DNA of 64,000 nucleotides from Flavobacteriaceae bacterium EG-1. GTDB taxonomy: Bacteria > Bacteroidota > Bacteroidia > Flavobacteriales > Flavobacteriaceae. Shown here in pieces: positions 28,647 to 37,812 of the stretch. The notes below the pieces were generated by a model, which ran no database searches, had not been told where the DNA came from, and saw nothing but the letters and a program-made list of their open reading frames with translations. Position 1 is the stretch's first letter. Each line of letters opens with the position of its first letter. Location: assembly GCF_009649685.1 (NCBI RefSeq), contig NZ_WJPK01000001.1, positions 1 to 64,000 on the forward strand, in the 5' to 3' direction. The position numbers and the translations under genes were made by a program.

Positions 28647-28790
28647 ATTTTCTTTTTTATAAAATTACTAAACCATTTTAATAAAGGACATTTATTTTTA
28701 ATTTCTCAAGATTTCACATAATTTTAATATTCATTTTTCGATAATCACTAATGATTGTAGTATTATACCGTAAACAATAATTGAAAGTAT

Positions 28791-29216
28791 ATGAAAACGA
28801 TTTTTAAAACAAGGGCAACGAATAAAGGTGGAAGATCTGGTCATGTAACATCTGAAGATGGCACTTTAGATTTTGATATAGAAATGCCGGATAGTAATGG
28901 AGTCTCAGGTGCTGATAAAACAAATCCGGAAGAATTATTTGCTGCTGCTTACGCAACATGTTTTGCTGGTGCCATTCAGGCTATAGCACCGAGTCATGGT
29001 GTTACAGATTTAGGAGATTTTAGTGTAACAGCTACCATTTCTTTCAATAAAGAGGAAGAAGGTTTTTTTCTAGGAGCAGAATTAGATGCTTATTTGCCTA
29101 CGGTAGATAAAGACAAAGGTGAAGACTTAGTTAATGCAGCGCATGAAATTTGCCCTTACAGCAAAGCAACTAGAGATAATATAACGGTAAAATTAAACTT
29201 GTTACTCGATGAGTAA
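28791..29216 (+). CDS. ohr: Organic hydroperoxide resistance protein (Ohr/OsmC family)
   Basis: A 141-residue thiol peroxidase that reduces organic hydroperoxides. The two catalytic cysteines are in place: C57 in YATCFAG and C121 in HEICPYSKAT, the latter being the Ohr-type CPYSKAT motif. Ohr subfamily length and the N-terminal GGRSGHV also match. It has its own 145-bp upstream region and a terminator right after, so it is monocistronic. No OhrR-like repressor is adjacent. Confidence 0.93.
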   Translation: MKTIFKTRATNKGGRSGHVTSEDGTLDFDIEMPDSNGVSGADKTNPEELFAAAYATCFAGAIQAIAPSHGVTDLGDFSVTATISFNKEEEGFFLGAELDAYLPTVDKDKGEDLVNAAHEICPYSKATRDNITVKLNLLLDE

Positions 29217-29241
29217 AATTGTAATTTATGCAAATAAGAAC

Positions 29242-29273
29242 AAAGCCCTGCTAATATAATGCAGGGTTTTTTA
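29242..29273 (+). terminator. Rho-independent terminator after ohr
   Basis: Perfect 6-bp stem CCCTGC/GCAGGG, loop TAATATAAT, then TTTTTT. It directly abuts the galM stop codon, so it may also end the convergent transcript, but the U-tract there is weaker. Confidence 0.85.
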
Positions 29274-30185
29274 TTAGATTAAATCAAATTCGAACTTACT
29301 TTGATTTGAATATTTTTGATCCGGTTTTAGAATACTGCTGGGGAAATTTTTAAGGTTGGGCGCATCAGGAAAGTTTTGTGTTTCAAAACAAATACCCGGA
29401 AAGTGCAAAGGTGTATAGACTACAACACCACGTTGATTGGTAGTAACCTCCATACTAATTCCTGATTTTTTCGATGCTAATTTCGCAATTACTTCATCAT
29501 TAAGACCTACTGCAAAAGTAGTATCTAATCTTTTATTTGCTATAGACTTTGATTCTAAAAAATTATTAGAAGTTCCCCTAACTGGAAGCAATTTACCGGT
29601 GGGCAGTAAATTTTCATAAGTTTCTAAATAATCTGGACAATTTAATTGAAGAAGGTAATCAGAAATACTATTTGAATTATCTAGCTTAAAATAAGAATGA
29701 TTTGTAAGGTTAACAACCGTGGTTCGGTCCGTTTCAGCCTGATAATTTATATAAAGAGCATTATTCTTAAGTTTATATGTAACAAAGGTTTTTAAATTTC
29801 CAGGATACCCTTCTTCTAAATGTTTGCTGAAATAAGATAATGTTACTTGGGGCTCTTTTCCATAATCTACAGATTCAAATTTCCAATACTTCTTATGAAA
29901 TCCTTCTTTGCCCCCATGGAGGTGTACCCCTGAATTTTCGTCAAGATTAAAAGTTTCACGATCTAGTTCAAAGCTGCCATTTGATATTCTGCCAGCATAT
30001 CTTCCAATCGATGCGCCAAGACATGAAGTGTCATTTAGATACATAGTTGCATTGTCAAAACCAACCACCACATTTGTTGATTTTCCAAATTTATCCTTTA
30101 CTAATAATTTTTGAATTCGCGCTCCATAATCAATAACTATAAGAGTAATAAATGGGGTGCTAATTGTAACTTGTTTCAATCTCAA
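29274..30185 (-). CDS. galM: Aldose 1-epimerase (mutarotase)
   Basis: Interconverts alpha and beta anomers of hexoses such as galactose. The 303-residue protein has the GalM beta-sandwich landmarks: YGARIQKLLVKDKFG near the start, GRYAGRISNGSF at about 61-72, VHLHGGKEGFHKKYW around 86-100, the catalytic-histidine block NLTNHSYFKL, and the late acid in CFETQNFPD. There is no signal peptide, so it is cytoplasmic. It is divergent from the sigma factor gene across 101 bp. Confidence 0.93.
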   Translation of the reverse strand: MRLKQVTISTPFITLIVIDYGARIQKLLVKDKFGKSTNVVVGFDNATMYLNDTSCLGASIGRYAGRISNGSFELDRETFNLDENSGVHLHGGKEGFHKKYWKFESVDYGKEPQVTLSYFSKHLEEGYPGNLKTFVTYKLKNNALYINYQAETDRTTVVNLTNHSYFKLDNSNSISDYLLQLNCPDYLETYENLLPTGKLLPVRGTSNNFLESKSIANKRLDTTFAVGLNDEVIAKLASKKSGISMEVTTNQRGVVVYTPLHFPGICFETQNFPDAPNLKNFPSSILKPDQKYSNQSKFEFDLI

Positions 30186-30286
30186 TTAATTTAAGCTTCA
30201 TAAAAATAATTGTTTTTTGCAACAACTTAATTTTTTGGTCGTCTTTAATAAAACAATAACAATAATCAACACTCGAAAGTTTCTAA

Positions 30287-30808
30287 ATGTTCCAAATTGA
30301 TTTGGTAGAAAGGTGTAAAGCCAACGACCGGAAGGCCCAATTAAAGCTCTACAAGCAATATTGCGATGCTATGTATTATATCGCCTTTGGATTTTTAAAA
30401 AATTGTGATGATGCAGAAGATGTTGTTCAAGAGTCTTTCATAAAAGCATTTCAAAGAATTGAACAGTATAGCGGAGAAGTAACTTTTGGTGCTTGGCTTA
30501 AAAGAATAGTAATTAATAGAAGTCTAGATTTTCTTAAACATAGGAAATTAGAACGCGTAGAAATGAACGAATCGCATTTGAAAATTATAGAAAATGACGA
30601 TTGGTCAATAGCAGATTCAATAACTGTACAAGAAGTGAAATTAAAAATGGACAAACTACCAGAAAAGTATAAGTATGTGGTTCGACTTTTTTTAGTTGAA
30701 GGTTATGATCATTCAGAAATTTCTGAAATTTTGAATTTATCTGAATCTGCTTGTAGAACTCGTTTACTACGGGGGAAAGGGTATTTAAGAGCATTATTAA
30801 AAAATTAA
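30287..30808 (+). CDS. ECF-type RNA polymerase sigma factor
   Basis: A 173-residue sigma-70 of the extracytoplasmic function class. Region 2 is visible as YIAFGFLKNCDDAEDVVQES (core binding, DDAEDVVQE), and region 4 as KLPEKYKYVVRLFLVEGYDHSEISE with the helix-turn-helix. It is the first gene of a tight three-gene plus-strand unit. The next gene encodes a single-pass membrane protein and probably fills the anti-sigma role. Regulated genes are unknown. Confidence 0.92.
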   Translation: MFQIDLVERCKANDRKAQLKLYKQYCDAMYYIAFGFLKNCDDAEDVVQESFIKAFQRIEQYSGEVTFGAWLKRIVINRSLDFLKHRKLERVEMNESHLKIIENDDWSIADSITVQEVKLKMDKLPEKYKYVVRLFLVEGYDHSEISEILNLSESACRTRLLRGKGYLRALLKN

Positions 30809-30812
30809 ATGG

Positions 30813-31391
30813 ATGTCAAAAGATTTAAGAGAAATATTTGAAAAGGATAAGACTAAGTGTGAGAATTTGATTCCTGATGGTCATACGGAACGCTTCATAG
30901 AACGCTTAGAAAAAGAATTCCCCCAACCAAAAAAGTTAAATTTTGAAATCTGGAAAGTAGCTTCTGTAATCATAATTCTTATAAGTTTTTCAATTTTCTA
31001 TTTCAGTAAAACTAATGAGATATTGCCTGAGAATTCAGTGAATGAAAAAGCCAATCTAAAAAAGAGTAATAAAATATTTTCGTTGGGTGATTTATCTCCT
31101 AATCTTAAGAAGGTTGAAGATTATTATGTATCAACTATCAATTTTGAGCTTTCTAAACTAGAGCTTAATAATATGAATAAGAGCTTGGTTGATAGTTATT
31201 TAGAGCAATTGGCCGTACTAGACGAAGAGTATGAACGATTGAATATTGAATTGAATGAATTAGGCCCCAACGACCAAACTATTAACGCATTAATAAAAAA
31301 TTTACAATTGCGATTAAAATTACTACAAAAGTTAAAAATGAAATTAAGCGAATTAAAATCATCAAAAAATGAACAAGATCAAATTATATAA
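30813..31391 (+). CDS. Single-pass membrane protein, putative anti-sigma factor
   Basis: A 192-residue protein. The N-terminal ~45 residues are charged and cytoplasmic (DLREIFEKDKTKCENLIPDG), followed by one transmembrane helix at about 48-63 (VASVIIILISFSIFYF) and an outer region rich in leucine, lysine and glutamate that looks helical or coiled-coil. There is no recognisable zinc or ZAS motif. The position four bases after an ECF sigma gene and the N-in topology support an anti-sigma function, by inference. Its end overlaps the next gene by 23 nt. Confidence 0.7.
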   Translation: MSKDLREIFEKDKTKCENLIPDGHTERFIERLEKEFPQPKKLNFEIWKVASVIIILISFSIFYFSKTNEILPENSVNEKANLKKSNKIFSLGDLSPNLKKVEDYYVSTINFELSKLELNNMNKSLVDSYLEQLAVLDEEYERLNIELNELGPNDQTINALIKNLQLRLKLLQKLKMKLSELKSSKNEQDQII

Positions 31392-32802
31392 AAAGTTAGC
31401 TTTCCTTTTAGGATTAATTAGCTGTAGTATAGCTGCACAAAACCAAAGTAAGACATTTGAGGAAAGATTTAACGTTAGTGAAGAAACTATATTAGAAATA
31501 AATACGAGTCATACAGACATTGAATTTAAAACTTGGAATAAAAATGAAGTTTTGATAGAGGCCACGATAGAATTGACTGATGTTTCAAAAGAAGATGCTG
31601 AAAGCCTTTTTGAGAATAATCCTATAGAGATTCTAGGTAATAGCACAAGTATTAAAGTTTCAAGTACGAGCAGAAATAGATTAAATAAAGCATTTACATC
31701 TTCATTTTTTAATTACGAATATCAAGATCCCAAAGATTTTAATAGGTCTAAAAATGGTGAGTTAATTGAGTTAGTAGAAATGCCACCACTACCAAATGTT
31801 CATTTTCGAAAATTTGATTATAATGCTTATAAGAACGAAGGTGAAGCTTATATGAAACAATGGCAAAAGGAATTTTCAAATGGTTTTGATAAAGAATATG
31901 AGAAGAATATTGAGGAATGGGGAAAACGAATGGAAGAACGGGCTATAAGATTTGAAGAACGAAACAAAGAACGTGAACAACGAATGGAGGAGTGGGCAGA
32001 GCGAATGGTAGAAAGAACAGTAGAGCAAGCAGAGCGACAACAAGAATTTCAAGAGCGTAGAGGTGAGCATTTAAGGCAGAGAGCAGAAATTCGGAAACAC
32101 CGAGATTCAATACGTTTTGTACTAAAACATAACGATAGTATTAGGTCTGGCAATTCAAGTATTTTTTACTATAACCCGAATGGGGGAGAAGGCAATATTA
32201 AAGTAAAGAAAACTATAAGGGTTAAAATGCCAAAATCTGTAAAACTAAAGATGAATGTAAAACATGGTGAAGTAACACTTGCTGAAAACACAATAAATAT
32301 AAATGCAACGCTATCACATGCCAATCTAGTTGCTACCACTATTAATGGTGATGAAACTATAATTAATGCCTCTTACACACCTGTAAGTGTTTTAAATTGG
32401 AACTTTGGACTACTAAGGGCTAATTATTCTGATAATGTTGAATTGAATGAAGTTCAAAATTTAATTTTAAAATCAAATTCATCTGAAATTAAGATTACTA
32501 AACTAATAAATAACTTAGTTGCGGAAAATAGTTTTGGTCCCCTCCATATAAATTCAATTGCAGAAAATTTTTCCAAAATAGATGTGAGTTTAAAAAACGC
32601 AGAACTTAATTTAGAATTGCCAAATTCAGCTAATACTATAATTATTGAAAGTGTAGATTCTAAAATTAACACGCCAGAGAGTATGCACTTAAATAAATCT
32701 GAGATCGATGGTGTAGTATTTTATAATAGTTACCATTTAAATAAAAATAATAAAAAATCTATTGGTATTAAGTCCATTTTTAGTGAAGTGATTTTGTACT
32801 AA
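31369..32802 (+). CDS. Secreted protein with central coiled coil and DUF4097-like beta region
   Basis: A 477-residue exported protein (signal peptide to about residue 24, LISCSIAAQ). Residues ~40-100 are a beta-rich segment (EINTSHTDIEFKTWNKNEV), ~158-247 a highly charged Arg/Glu coiled coil (for example RMEEWAERMVERTVEQAE), and ~270-477 a repetitive beta region (MNVKHGEVTLAENTI) like DUF4097 beta-helical domains. It is the third gene of the sigma/membrane protein unit with a 23-nt overlap. A role in envelope sensing is plausible; no function is known. Confidence 0.72.
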   Translation: MNKIKLYKKLAFLLGLISCSIAAQNQSKTFEERFNVSEETILEINTSHTDIEFKTWNKNEVLIEATIELTDVSKEDAESLFENNPIEILGNSTSIKVSSTSRNRLNKAFTSSFFNYEYQDPKDFNRSKNGELIELVEMPPLPNVHFRKFDYNAYKNEGEAYMKQWQKEFSNGFDKEYEKNIEEWGKRMEERAIRFEERNKEREQRMEEWAERMVERTVEQAERQQEFQERRGEHLRQRAEIRKHRDSIRFVLKHNDSIRSGNSSIFYYNPNGGEGNIKVKKTIRVKMPKSVKLKMNVKHGEVTLAENTININATLSHANLVATTINGDETIINASYTPVSVLNWNFGLLRANYSDNVELNEVQNLILKSNSSEIKITKLINNLVAENSFGPLHINSIAENFSKIDVSLKNAELNLELPNSANTIIIESVDSKINTPESMHLNKSEIDGVVFYNSYHLNKNNKKSIGIKSIFSEVILY

Positions 32803-32809
32803 GAATAAA

Positions 32810-33931
32810 TTATACTCCAAGTTTTGACGGCCAGTATGTAGTTTTCTCAGTTTTTAATGCATCAATACCCATTTGCACAGCAATTGCTGTTCTAGCTCCT
32901 GATACAATATTTGATAATGGAATGTTTCCATAATAAATACTATCCTTAAAATTCAAAAGAGCTTGTACGTTGGGGTTTTCGTAATCTACTTCAATTATAG
33001 TTTTATGACCATTTTTAATTAGTGAGGCATTTTCTAAATCAAGTATTATAGTTCCGTTATTACCAATAATTTTAATTTCAAAAGACTCGGTTTCAAAGTT
33101 AGTTTTACAAGAAAAATTAGCTATGATGTTATTTGGATATGTGTAATGCAGTTTAATATTGTCGAAAATGTCATAATCATCTGGAGAATTATCATTAGTG
33201 CCTTTCCCTTCGACTTTTTTAGGATCTTTATCCAGAATCCAATTTATGAAATCTAGTTGATGCGAGCAGAGTTCTGCCGTAAGACCACCCGAAAATTCGG
33301 AATACATACGCCAGTTTATTAACTTTTCTAATCTTTGGTCAGTATCTTTTTTTACCCAATCACGGTTTACATTCCATTTGCATTCAAAAGCACTTAGCTC
33401 GCCCAAAGCTCCATTTTTTATCAATTCTCTAACTTGATTGAACAGTTTAGAACTTCTGAATTGGTGTCCTACTTGAATTATGTTTTTAGCATTTTTAGTG
33501 CTGTTTAATATATTTGAAATATCATAATATCCCTTGGCTAAAGTACTTTCACAATAAACATGTTTGCCAGCATCTAGAGCATCATTTGTTATTTTGGCAT
33601 GTGAATTGAAAGGCGTCGCGATGAGAATAGCATCAATATTATCTTGTGCTAGAAGTTCACGATAGTCGCAATAATTAGTTGTTGCATTATTAATAAGATC
33701 TGTTGCATCTTTTAATCTAGCAGAAATTATATCACAACAGGATATTATTTTAAAGTTTGGAATTTGATTGATATAAGAAATTAATTCGGAGCCACGTTCA
33801 CCAGTACCAATAATTCCAATATTGATATTTGAGTTTGATACTTTTCGAAAAACTTGTGCTAAAGACAAATTAGAAGCAGAAAGCGCTATAGCAGCGAATC
33901 CACTTCTAATTACAAATTGCCTTCTTTTCAT
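32810..33931 (-). CDS. Gfo/Idh/MocA family oxidoreductase, Tat-type signal
   Basis: A 373-residue NAD(P)-dependent oxidoreductase. The leader KRRQFVIRSGFAAIAL fits a twin-arginine signal. The Rossmann nucleotide loop is IGIIGTGERGSELI at about 38-51, and residues ~140-330 form the C-terminal substrate domain. At the usual EKP position it reads CESTLAKGYYD, so the conserved catalytic lysine motif is altered. It lies three bases after another exported family member (33935-35263). Probably periplasmic sugar oxidation or reduction; the substrate is unknown. Confidence 0.88.
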   Translation of the reverse strand: MKRRQFVIRSGFAAIALSASNLSLAQVFRKVSNSNINIGIIGTGERGSELISYINQIPNFKIISCCDIISARLKDATDLINNATTNYCDYRELLAQDNIDAILIATPFNSHAKITNDALDAGKHVYCESTLAKGYYDISNILNSTKNAKNIIQVGHQFRSSKLFNQVRELIKNGALGELSAFECKWNVNRDWVKKDTDQRLEKLINWRMYSEFSGGLTAELCSHQLDFINWILDKDPKKVEGKGTNDNSPDDYDIFDNIKLHYTYPNNIIANFSCKTNFETESFEIKIIGNNGTIILDLENASLIKNGHKTIIEVDYENPNVQALLNFKDSIYYGNIPLSNIVSGARTAIAVQMGIDALKTEKTTYWPSKLGV

Positions 33932-33934
33932 ATA

Positions 33935-35263
33935 TTAAAGCTTGGGTTCCCATCCATTAGCATATTCACGCTTCCAGCTTTGCATTGCTTTATCATTATT
34001 CAAAACTTTGCCTGTATTGGAGTCAATTTTTAAAGTTTCACCAGCATCTTGGGCCATATTACCCAAATGACATAACATTGTAGAGATACTAGCATCTTTA
34101 ATTTCAGCATGTAAAGAAACATCAGATCGAATACCAGCAAAAAAGTTACCAACGTGATTTACATCTAATCCACCTATACCTTGAGTATTTGTGGTAGCAC
34201 TTGCTGCCCCTTCTTTTTCTTCTTTAATTAACTCTCCATCTAATCCAAAATGTTTGTAGAAATTTCTGTCTAACATAATAGTTCCTTTACTTCCATACAA
34301 AGTAATACCTCTTCCTGGTTGTTTAGGTTTAATAAGCCCTCTACTATGGCCTGTCCAAGTAATAAATTTATCATCTGCAAATTTAAAAGTTACTTGTTGA
34401 TTATCTACAAATTCCCAATCGTCATCAAAAGTATATTTACCTCCAAAGGAAGTAACACTTTCAGGAAGGTCAACACCAAGGGCCCATCTACAAATATCCA
34501 CTTCGTGTGTACCATTGTTATGCATTTCGCCAGTACCCCAATTACGGAACCAATGCCAGTTATAAGGGTGAATGTTATCTTTATAATCTTTTCTTGGAGC
34601 CGGACCTTGCCATAGTTCCCAATCAAGAGTCTTAGGTACTTCAATTTTCTTTCCAATTCCTATTGACCCTCTATTGCTTGAATAATAAGCTTCACCTTTA
34701 TAAACATTACCAATTAATCCATTACGTATATCTTTAATTGCTGAAATAGAGGTTTTGGCTGAACGTTGTTGGTTGCCCATTTGTACTTTTTTGCCATACT
34801 TTTTTTGTGCTGCAACAAGTAATTCATTTTCATGCGGGTTGTGGCTACAAGGTTTTTCTACATAAACATGTTTTCCTGCTTGAAGTGCCATAATTGCCAT
34901 TGGAGCATGCCAATGTTCAGGTGTTGCTATGAAAACCGCATCCACATCTTTATCTTCAAGAACTTTTCTGAAATCTTTTTCGTTTTTAGGAATGTAACCA
35001 ATGTTTTTTTTGCACCATTTGTTATGTTCTTCTAGTATGACATTATCCACATCACAACTATAAATAATTTTCGCATTAGGATCGGCATTTATGGCAATTA
35101 CATGAGCTTTTGCTCGACTTCGAACCCCAATTATTGCACAGTTAATATGATCGTTTGCACCAAGTATATTGGCATAACTATTTTTAGGAAAAATAAGACT
35201 ACCTAAAGTAACGGCAGCAGTTCCAGCAGATGTCTTTTTGATAAAATTTCTTCTAGTGGTCAT
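33935..35263 (-). CDS. Gfo/Idh/MocA family oxidoreductase, Tat-exported
   Basis: A 442-residue member with a strong twin-arginine leader (TTRRNFIKKTSAGTAAV, cleavage near NSYA). The nucleotide-binding region is CAIIGVRSRAKAHVIAI, and the catalytic-type motif is VEKPCSHNPHENELL with EKP. The long C-terminal domain contains GHSRGLIKPKQPGRG and HNNGTHEVDICRW. This is the larger glycosyl-hydrolase-like/periplasmic type seen in Bacteroidota sugar loci. The shorter paralogue follows after three bases, so both are one transcription unit. Confidence 0.92.
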   Translation of the reverse strand: MTTRRNFIKKTSAGTAAVTLGSLIFPKNSYANILGANDHINCAIIGVRSRAKAHVIAINADPNAKIIYSCDVDNVILEEHNKWCKKNIGYIPKNEKDFRKVLEDKDVDAVFIATPEHWHAPMAIMALQAGKHVYVEKPCSHNPHENELLVAAQKKYGKKVQMGNQQRSAKTSISAIKDIRNGLIGNVYKGEAYYSSNRGSIGIGKKIEVPKTLDWELWQGPAPRKDYKDNIHPYNWHWFRNWGTGEMHNNGTHEVDICRWALGVDLPESVTSFGGKYTFDDDWEFVDNQQVTFKFADDKFITWTGHSRGLIKPKQPGRGITLYGSKGTIMLDRNFYKHFGLDGELIKEEKEGAASATTNTQGIGGLDVNHVGNFFAGIRSDVSLHAEIKDASISTMLCHLGNMAQDAGETLKIDSNTGKVLNNDKAMQSWKREYANGWEPKL

Positions 35264-35307
35264 AATATTAAGTTGAGTTTAAATATGATAAGCAACTAAT
35301 TTACAAA

Positions 35308-35338
35308 TAAAAAAGCGACCATATTGAAGTCGCTTTGT
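35308..35338 (-). terminator. Rho-independent terminator after msrA
   Basis: Stem AAAGCGAC/GTCGCTTT around CATATTGAA. Read on the minus strand it ends in a T-run (from AAAAAAG on plus), so it terminates msrA before the Gfo/Idh promoter region. Confidence 0.8.
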
Positions 35339-35364
35339 GATAAATTTAATTGAAAATAGCTCTA

Positions 35365-36051
35365 TTAATGACTATCTTCTTTTAAGTAATCTCCAAAATT
35401 TTCCTTGAACCGATTTAATCTAGGTATGGATACATTTCTGATATAAGAATTATTAGGATTATTTCTTTCGTAATCCTGATGGTAATCTTCAGCTCTGTAA
35501 AATTTTTCAAAGGCAGTTACTTCTGTAGTTATGGGTGCTCCTTCATATACATTTTCACTTTTTAGTAATGAAATGAAATCAGTTATAATTTTCTTTTCAG
35601 ACTTATTTTTATAAAATGCGACAGACCGGTATTGTCTTCCTCTATCTGGACCTTGTCTATTCAGTGAAGTAGGGTCGTGTGAACCAAAGAATACTTGAAC
35701 CAATGCTGTGAATGAAATTACTTTTGGATCATAATATACTTCTACAGCCTCTGCGTGAGAAGTCATTCCACCCCCAACTTGCTCATATGTAGGATTTTTT
35801 TCAGAGCCACCAGAATATCCAGAAATCACTTCTTTAACACCTTTTACACTCTCGAAGATTGCCTCTACGCACCAAAAACAACCACTAGCAAAATATGCTG
35901 TTTCATAAGTACTTAAGTCTTGTTGATTAAGCTTTTTTAATCGAAAATTACTTTCGTTTTCGGATGTTTTATCTTTCTTACTTGTAATTGATTGACAGCT
36001 TGTACTAACGCTTAAAAAAAGCATTAAAAAGAATATATTATGATTGCGCAT
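35365..36051 (-). CDS. msrA: Peptide-methionine (S)-S-oxide reductase, exported lipoprotein-like
   Basis: Repairs oxidised methionine (S-sulfoxide). The 228-residue protein has an N-terminal lipoprotein-like signal (VSTSC, C19) and the MsrA active site GCFWCVEAIFESVKGV, with catalytic C58. GYSGG, the GGGMTSHAEAVEV block and DYHQDYERNN follow. It is thus an envelope MsrA rather than a cytosolic one. It has its own terminator at 35308-35338, with no MsrB beside it. Confidence 0.94.
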   Translation of the reverse strand: MRNHNIFFLMLFLSVSTSCQSITSKKDKTSENESNFRLKKLNQQDLSTYETAYFASGCFWCVEAIFESVKGVKEVISGYSGGSEKNPTYEQVGGGMTSHAEAVEVYYDPKVISFTALVQVFFGSHDPTSLNRQGPDRGRQYRSVAFYKNKSEKKIITDFISLLKSENVYEGAPITTEVTAFEKFYRAEDYHQDYERNNPNNSYIRNVSIPRLNRFKENFGDYLKEDSH

Positions 36052-36107
36052 AGAATTTGTTTTATTTGTTGGTCTGAATTATCATTACGAACTTACTATT
36101 AAAAACA

Positions 36108-36140
36108 ATAAAGCCTGTCAAATTGTTTGACAGGCCTTAT
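36108..36140 (-). terminator. Rho-independent terminator after the malectin gene
   Basis: A 10-bp stem GCCTGTCAAA/TTTGACAGGC with a 3-nt loop. On the minus strand it is followed by TTTATTGTTTTT, ending the malectin lipoprotein transcript before msrA. Confidence 0.85.
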
Positions 36141-36165
36141 TTATAGTTTTATACTAAATAAATAC

Positions 36166-37452
36166 TTAGGATCCTACAGTACCATTTCCTAAAACTTCAA
36201 TAGCCGAAATTTTTGGTTTATCTACTGTGGCTTCTAGCATAATAGTTAGTACTCCATCTGTAACCTCAACATCATACATACGCGTATCGGGTTTAGCAGC
36301 ACCAATATCTTTATATAAGTCATACCCAGTAAATACTGGAGTGTCTTCCAGAGTGGCATTAAAGATTCTACTGCCATTACCACCAGCATTCCCTCGAGGG
36401 TTATCTACTCCCCAAAATATCTCAGCAAAATACAGTTTTACAGTATATGATCCATTTGTTACAGGAATATTATATGTCATTGGCCCTTTTTGCATTGGTC
36501 CATTTTCTGGAATTCTTTCGGTTAAGAAAAGTTCATCCATTTCTGTATCCGAAATTTCTGTTAGTAACTCATTATTATAAGATATAGTGCCATCACTAAA
36601 ATATTGGTCTGCTAGGAAAGTTATATCACCAAAAGTTACTTCCGGACCACCACAATTAATACGTATTAAAGAAGGACCAACAGGTGTTGTTGATTGAGTA
36701 GCTTCTTGAGCTGGATTAGAATCATCTGGATTAAATGTTATTTCCGTGGTATTAGTAATTGCAACATCATCCAATGTGCCCGATACAGTAACTGTTTGTT
36801 CAACAGTATTAGTTACAGTTGCAGTATATGTGCCGTCTCCATTATCCGTAACTACTGAAATTTCAGCTGAGCCCGTTACAACTAAGGTTACAGTACCACC
36901 ACTAGAATTAAACTTATCACCATTAACATCAGCTAATTGAACGGTAACAGTTGAAGTCGAAATACCATCAACTATTGTTGTTGCAGTTGCATCAATTATA
37001 GTGTTTTCATTTGTAGGATCTACCGCAGGTGGCTCTGTGAACTCAATTTCAGCTGTATTTGTAATAGCTGTGCCTCCAAGAGTACCTGAGATTGTTACAG
37101 TTTCTACAGTTGTATTTGTAACAGTTGCAGAATAAGTTCCATCTGAATTGTCGGTAACTGAAGAAATAATTGCTGAACCAGTACTGCTTAAAGCAACCGT
37201 TCCTCCACTAGTAGTCATTTTAGTTCCATCAGTATCTGCTATTGTAACCATTATCGACGCAGTGGCTGTTCCATCAGCAACAACTGGAGAGGAAGAAACA
37301 ATAGTTGTATTTGTATTTGTTGGATCAGGAACTGGGGTAACCTCCTTAGGTGTGTCTCCACCTCCATCGTCACTACTACATGCTAATGGTATAGCTATTA
37401 GCAAACCAAGCAATGCAATTGCCATAATTCTGGTAATAAAGTTAATTTTCAT
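36166..37452 (-). CDS. Lipoprotein with two Ig-like (invasin) domains and a malectin domain
   Basis: A protein of 428 residues from the ATG at 37452; an in-frame ATG at 37482 would add ten residues that spoil the signal. The signal ends in a lipobox IPLAC followed by SSDDGGG, typical of surface-exposed Bacteroidota lipoproteins. Two ~95-residue invasin/Big-like repeats follow (DGTATASIMVTIADTDGTK and DGISTSTVTVQLADVNGDK). The C-terminal ~165 residues form a malectin-like carbohydrate-binding fold (LIRINCGGPEVTF to KISAIEVLG). It likely binds polysaccharide at the cell surface. No SusC/D pair is adjacent. Confidence 0.88.
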   Translation of the reverse strand: MKINFITRIMAIALLGLLIAIPLACSSDDGGGDTPKEVTPVPDPTNTNTTIVSSSPVVADGTATASIMVTIADTDGTKMTTSGGTVALSSTGSAIISSVTDNSDGTYSATVTNTTVETVTISGTLGGTAITNTAEIEFTEPPAVDPTNENTIIDATATTIVDGISTSTVTVQLADVNGDKFNSSGGTVTLVVTGSAEISVVTDNGDGTYTATVTNTVEQTVTVSGTLDDVAITNTTEITFNPDDSNPAQEATQSTTPVGPSLIRINCGGPEVTFGDITFLADQYFSDGTISYNNELLTEISDTEMDELFLTERIPENGPMQKGPMTYNIPVTNGSYTVKLYFAEIFWGVDNPRGNAGGNGSRIFNATLEDTPVFTGYDLYKDIGAAKPDTRMYDVEVTDGVLTIMLEATVDKPKISAIEVLGNGTVGS

Positions 37453-37482
37453 AGTCTTTGTTTTAAAATAGTATTTAAACAT

Positions 37483-37812
37483 TTTTAATCAAAATTATCG
37501 AAGAATTTTTCATATAACAACAAAAAATATAATTTTTCGATATAGGTACACCAAGAAATATGTCTTATGTATAAAATATATTTTTATATTAACCTAATTA
37601 AAGTATTGATTATGAGTTATTTAAATTAAAAAATTTATTGTTTGTTATTTTATAAAATATTATATATTCCGATTATCACCTAAATCTTTAAACTGCAAAA
37701 TTATTAGATAAAATACGATTCATTTAGAGATTAAGTTTGTGTATTTTAATTTAAAATTTAATAATTGATTATTGTTCATAATTCCTGTAAATAACAATAT
37801 TAAGATTGTTTT
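37483..37812. other. 330-bp AT-rich intergenic region, nothing recognised
   Basis: It separates the malectin lipoprotein gene from the esterase gene on the same strand. It is close to 80 percent A+T with several A and T runs. No ORF with coding character, hairpin terminator or clear -7 box was found. It presumably holds the malectin promoter. Confidence 0.55.
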
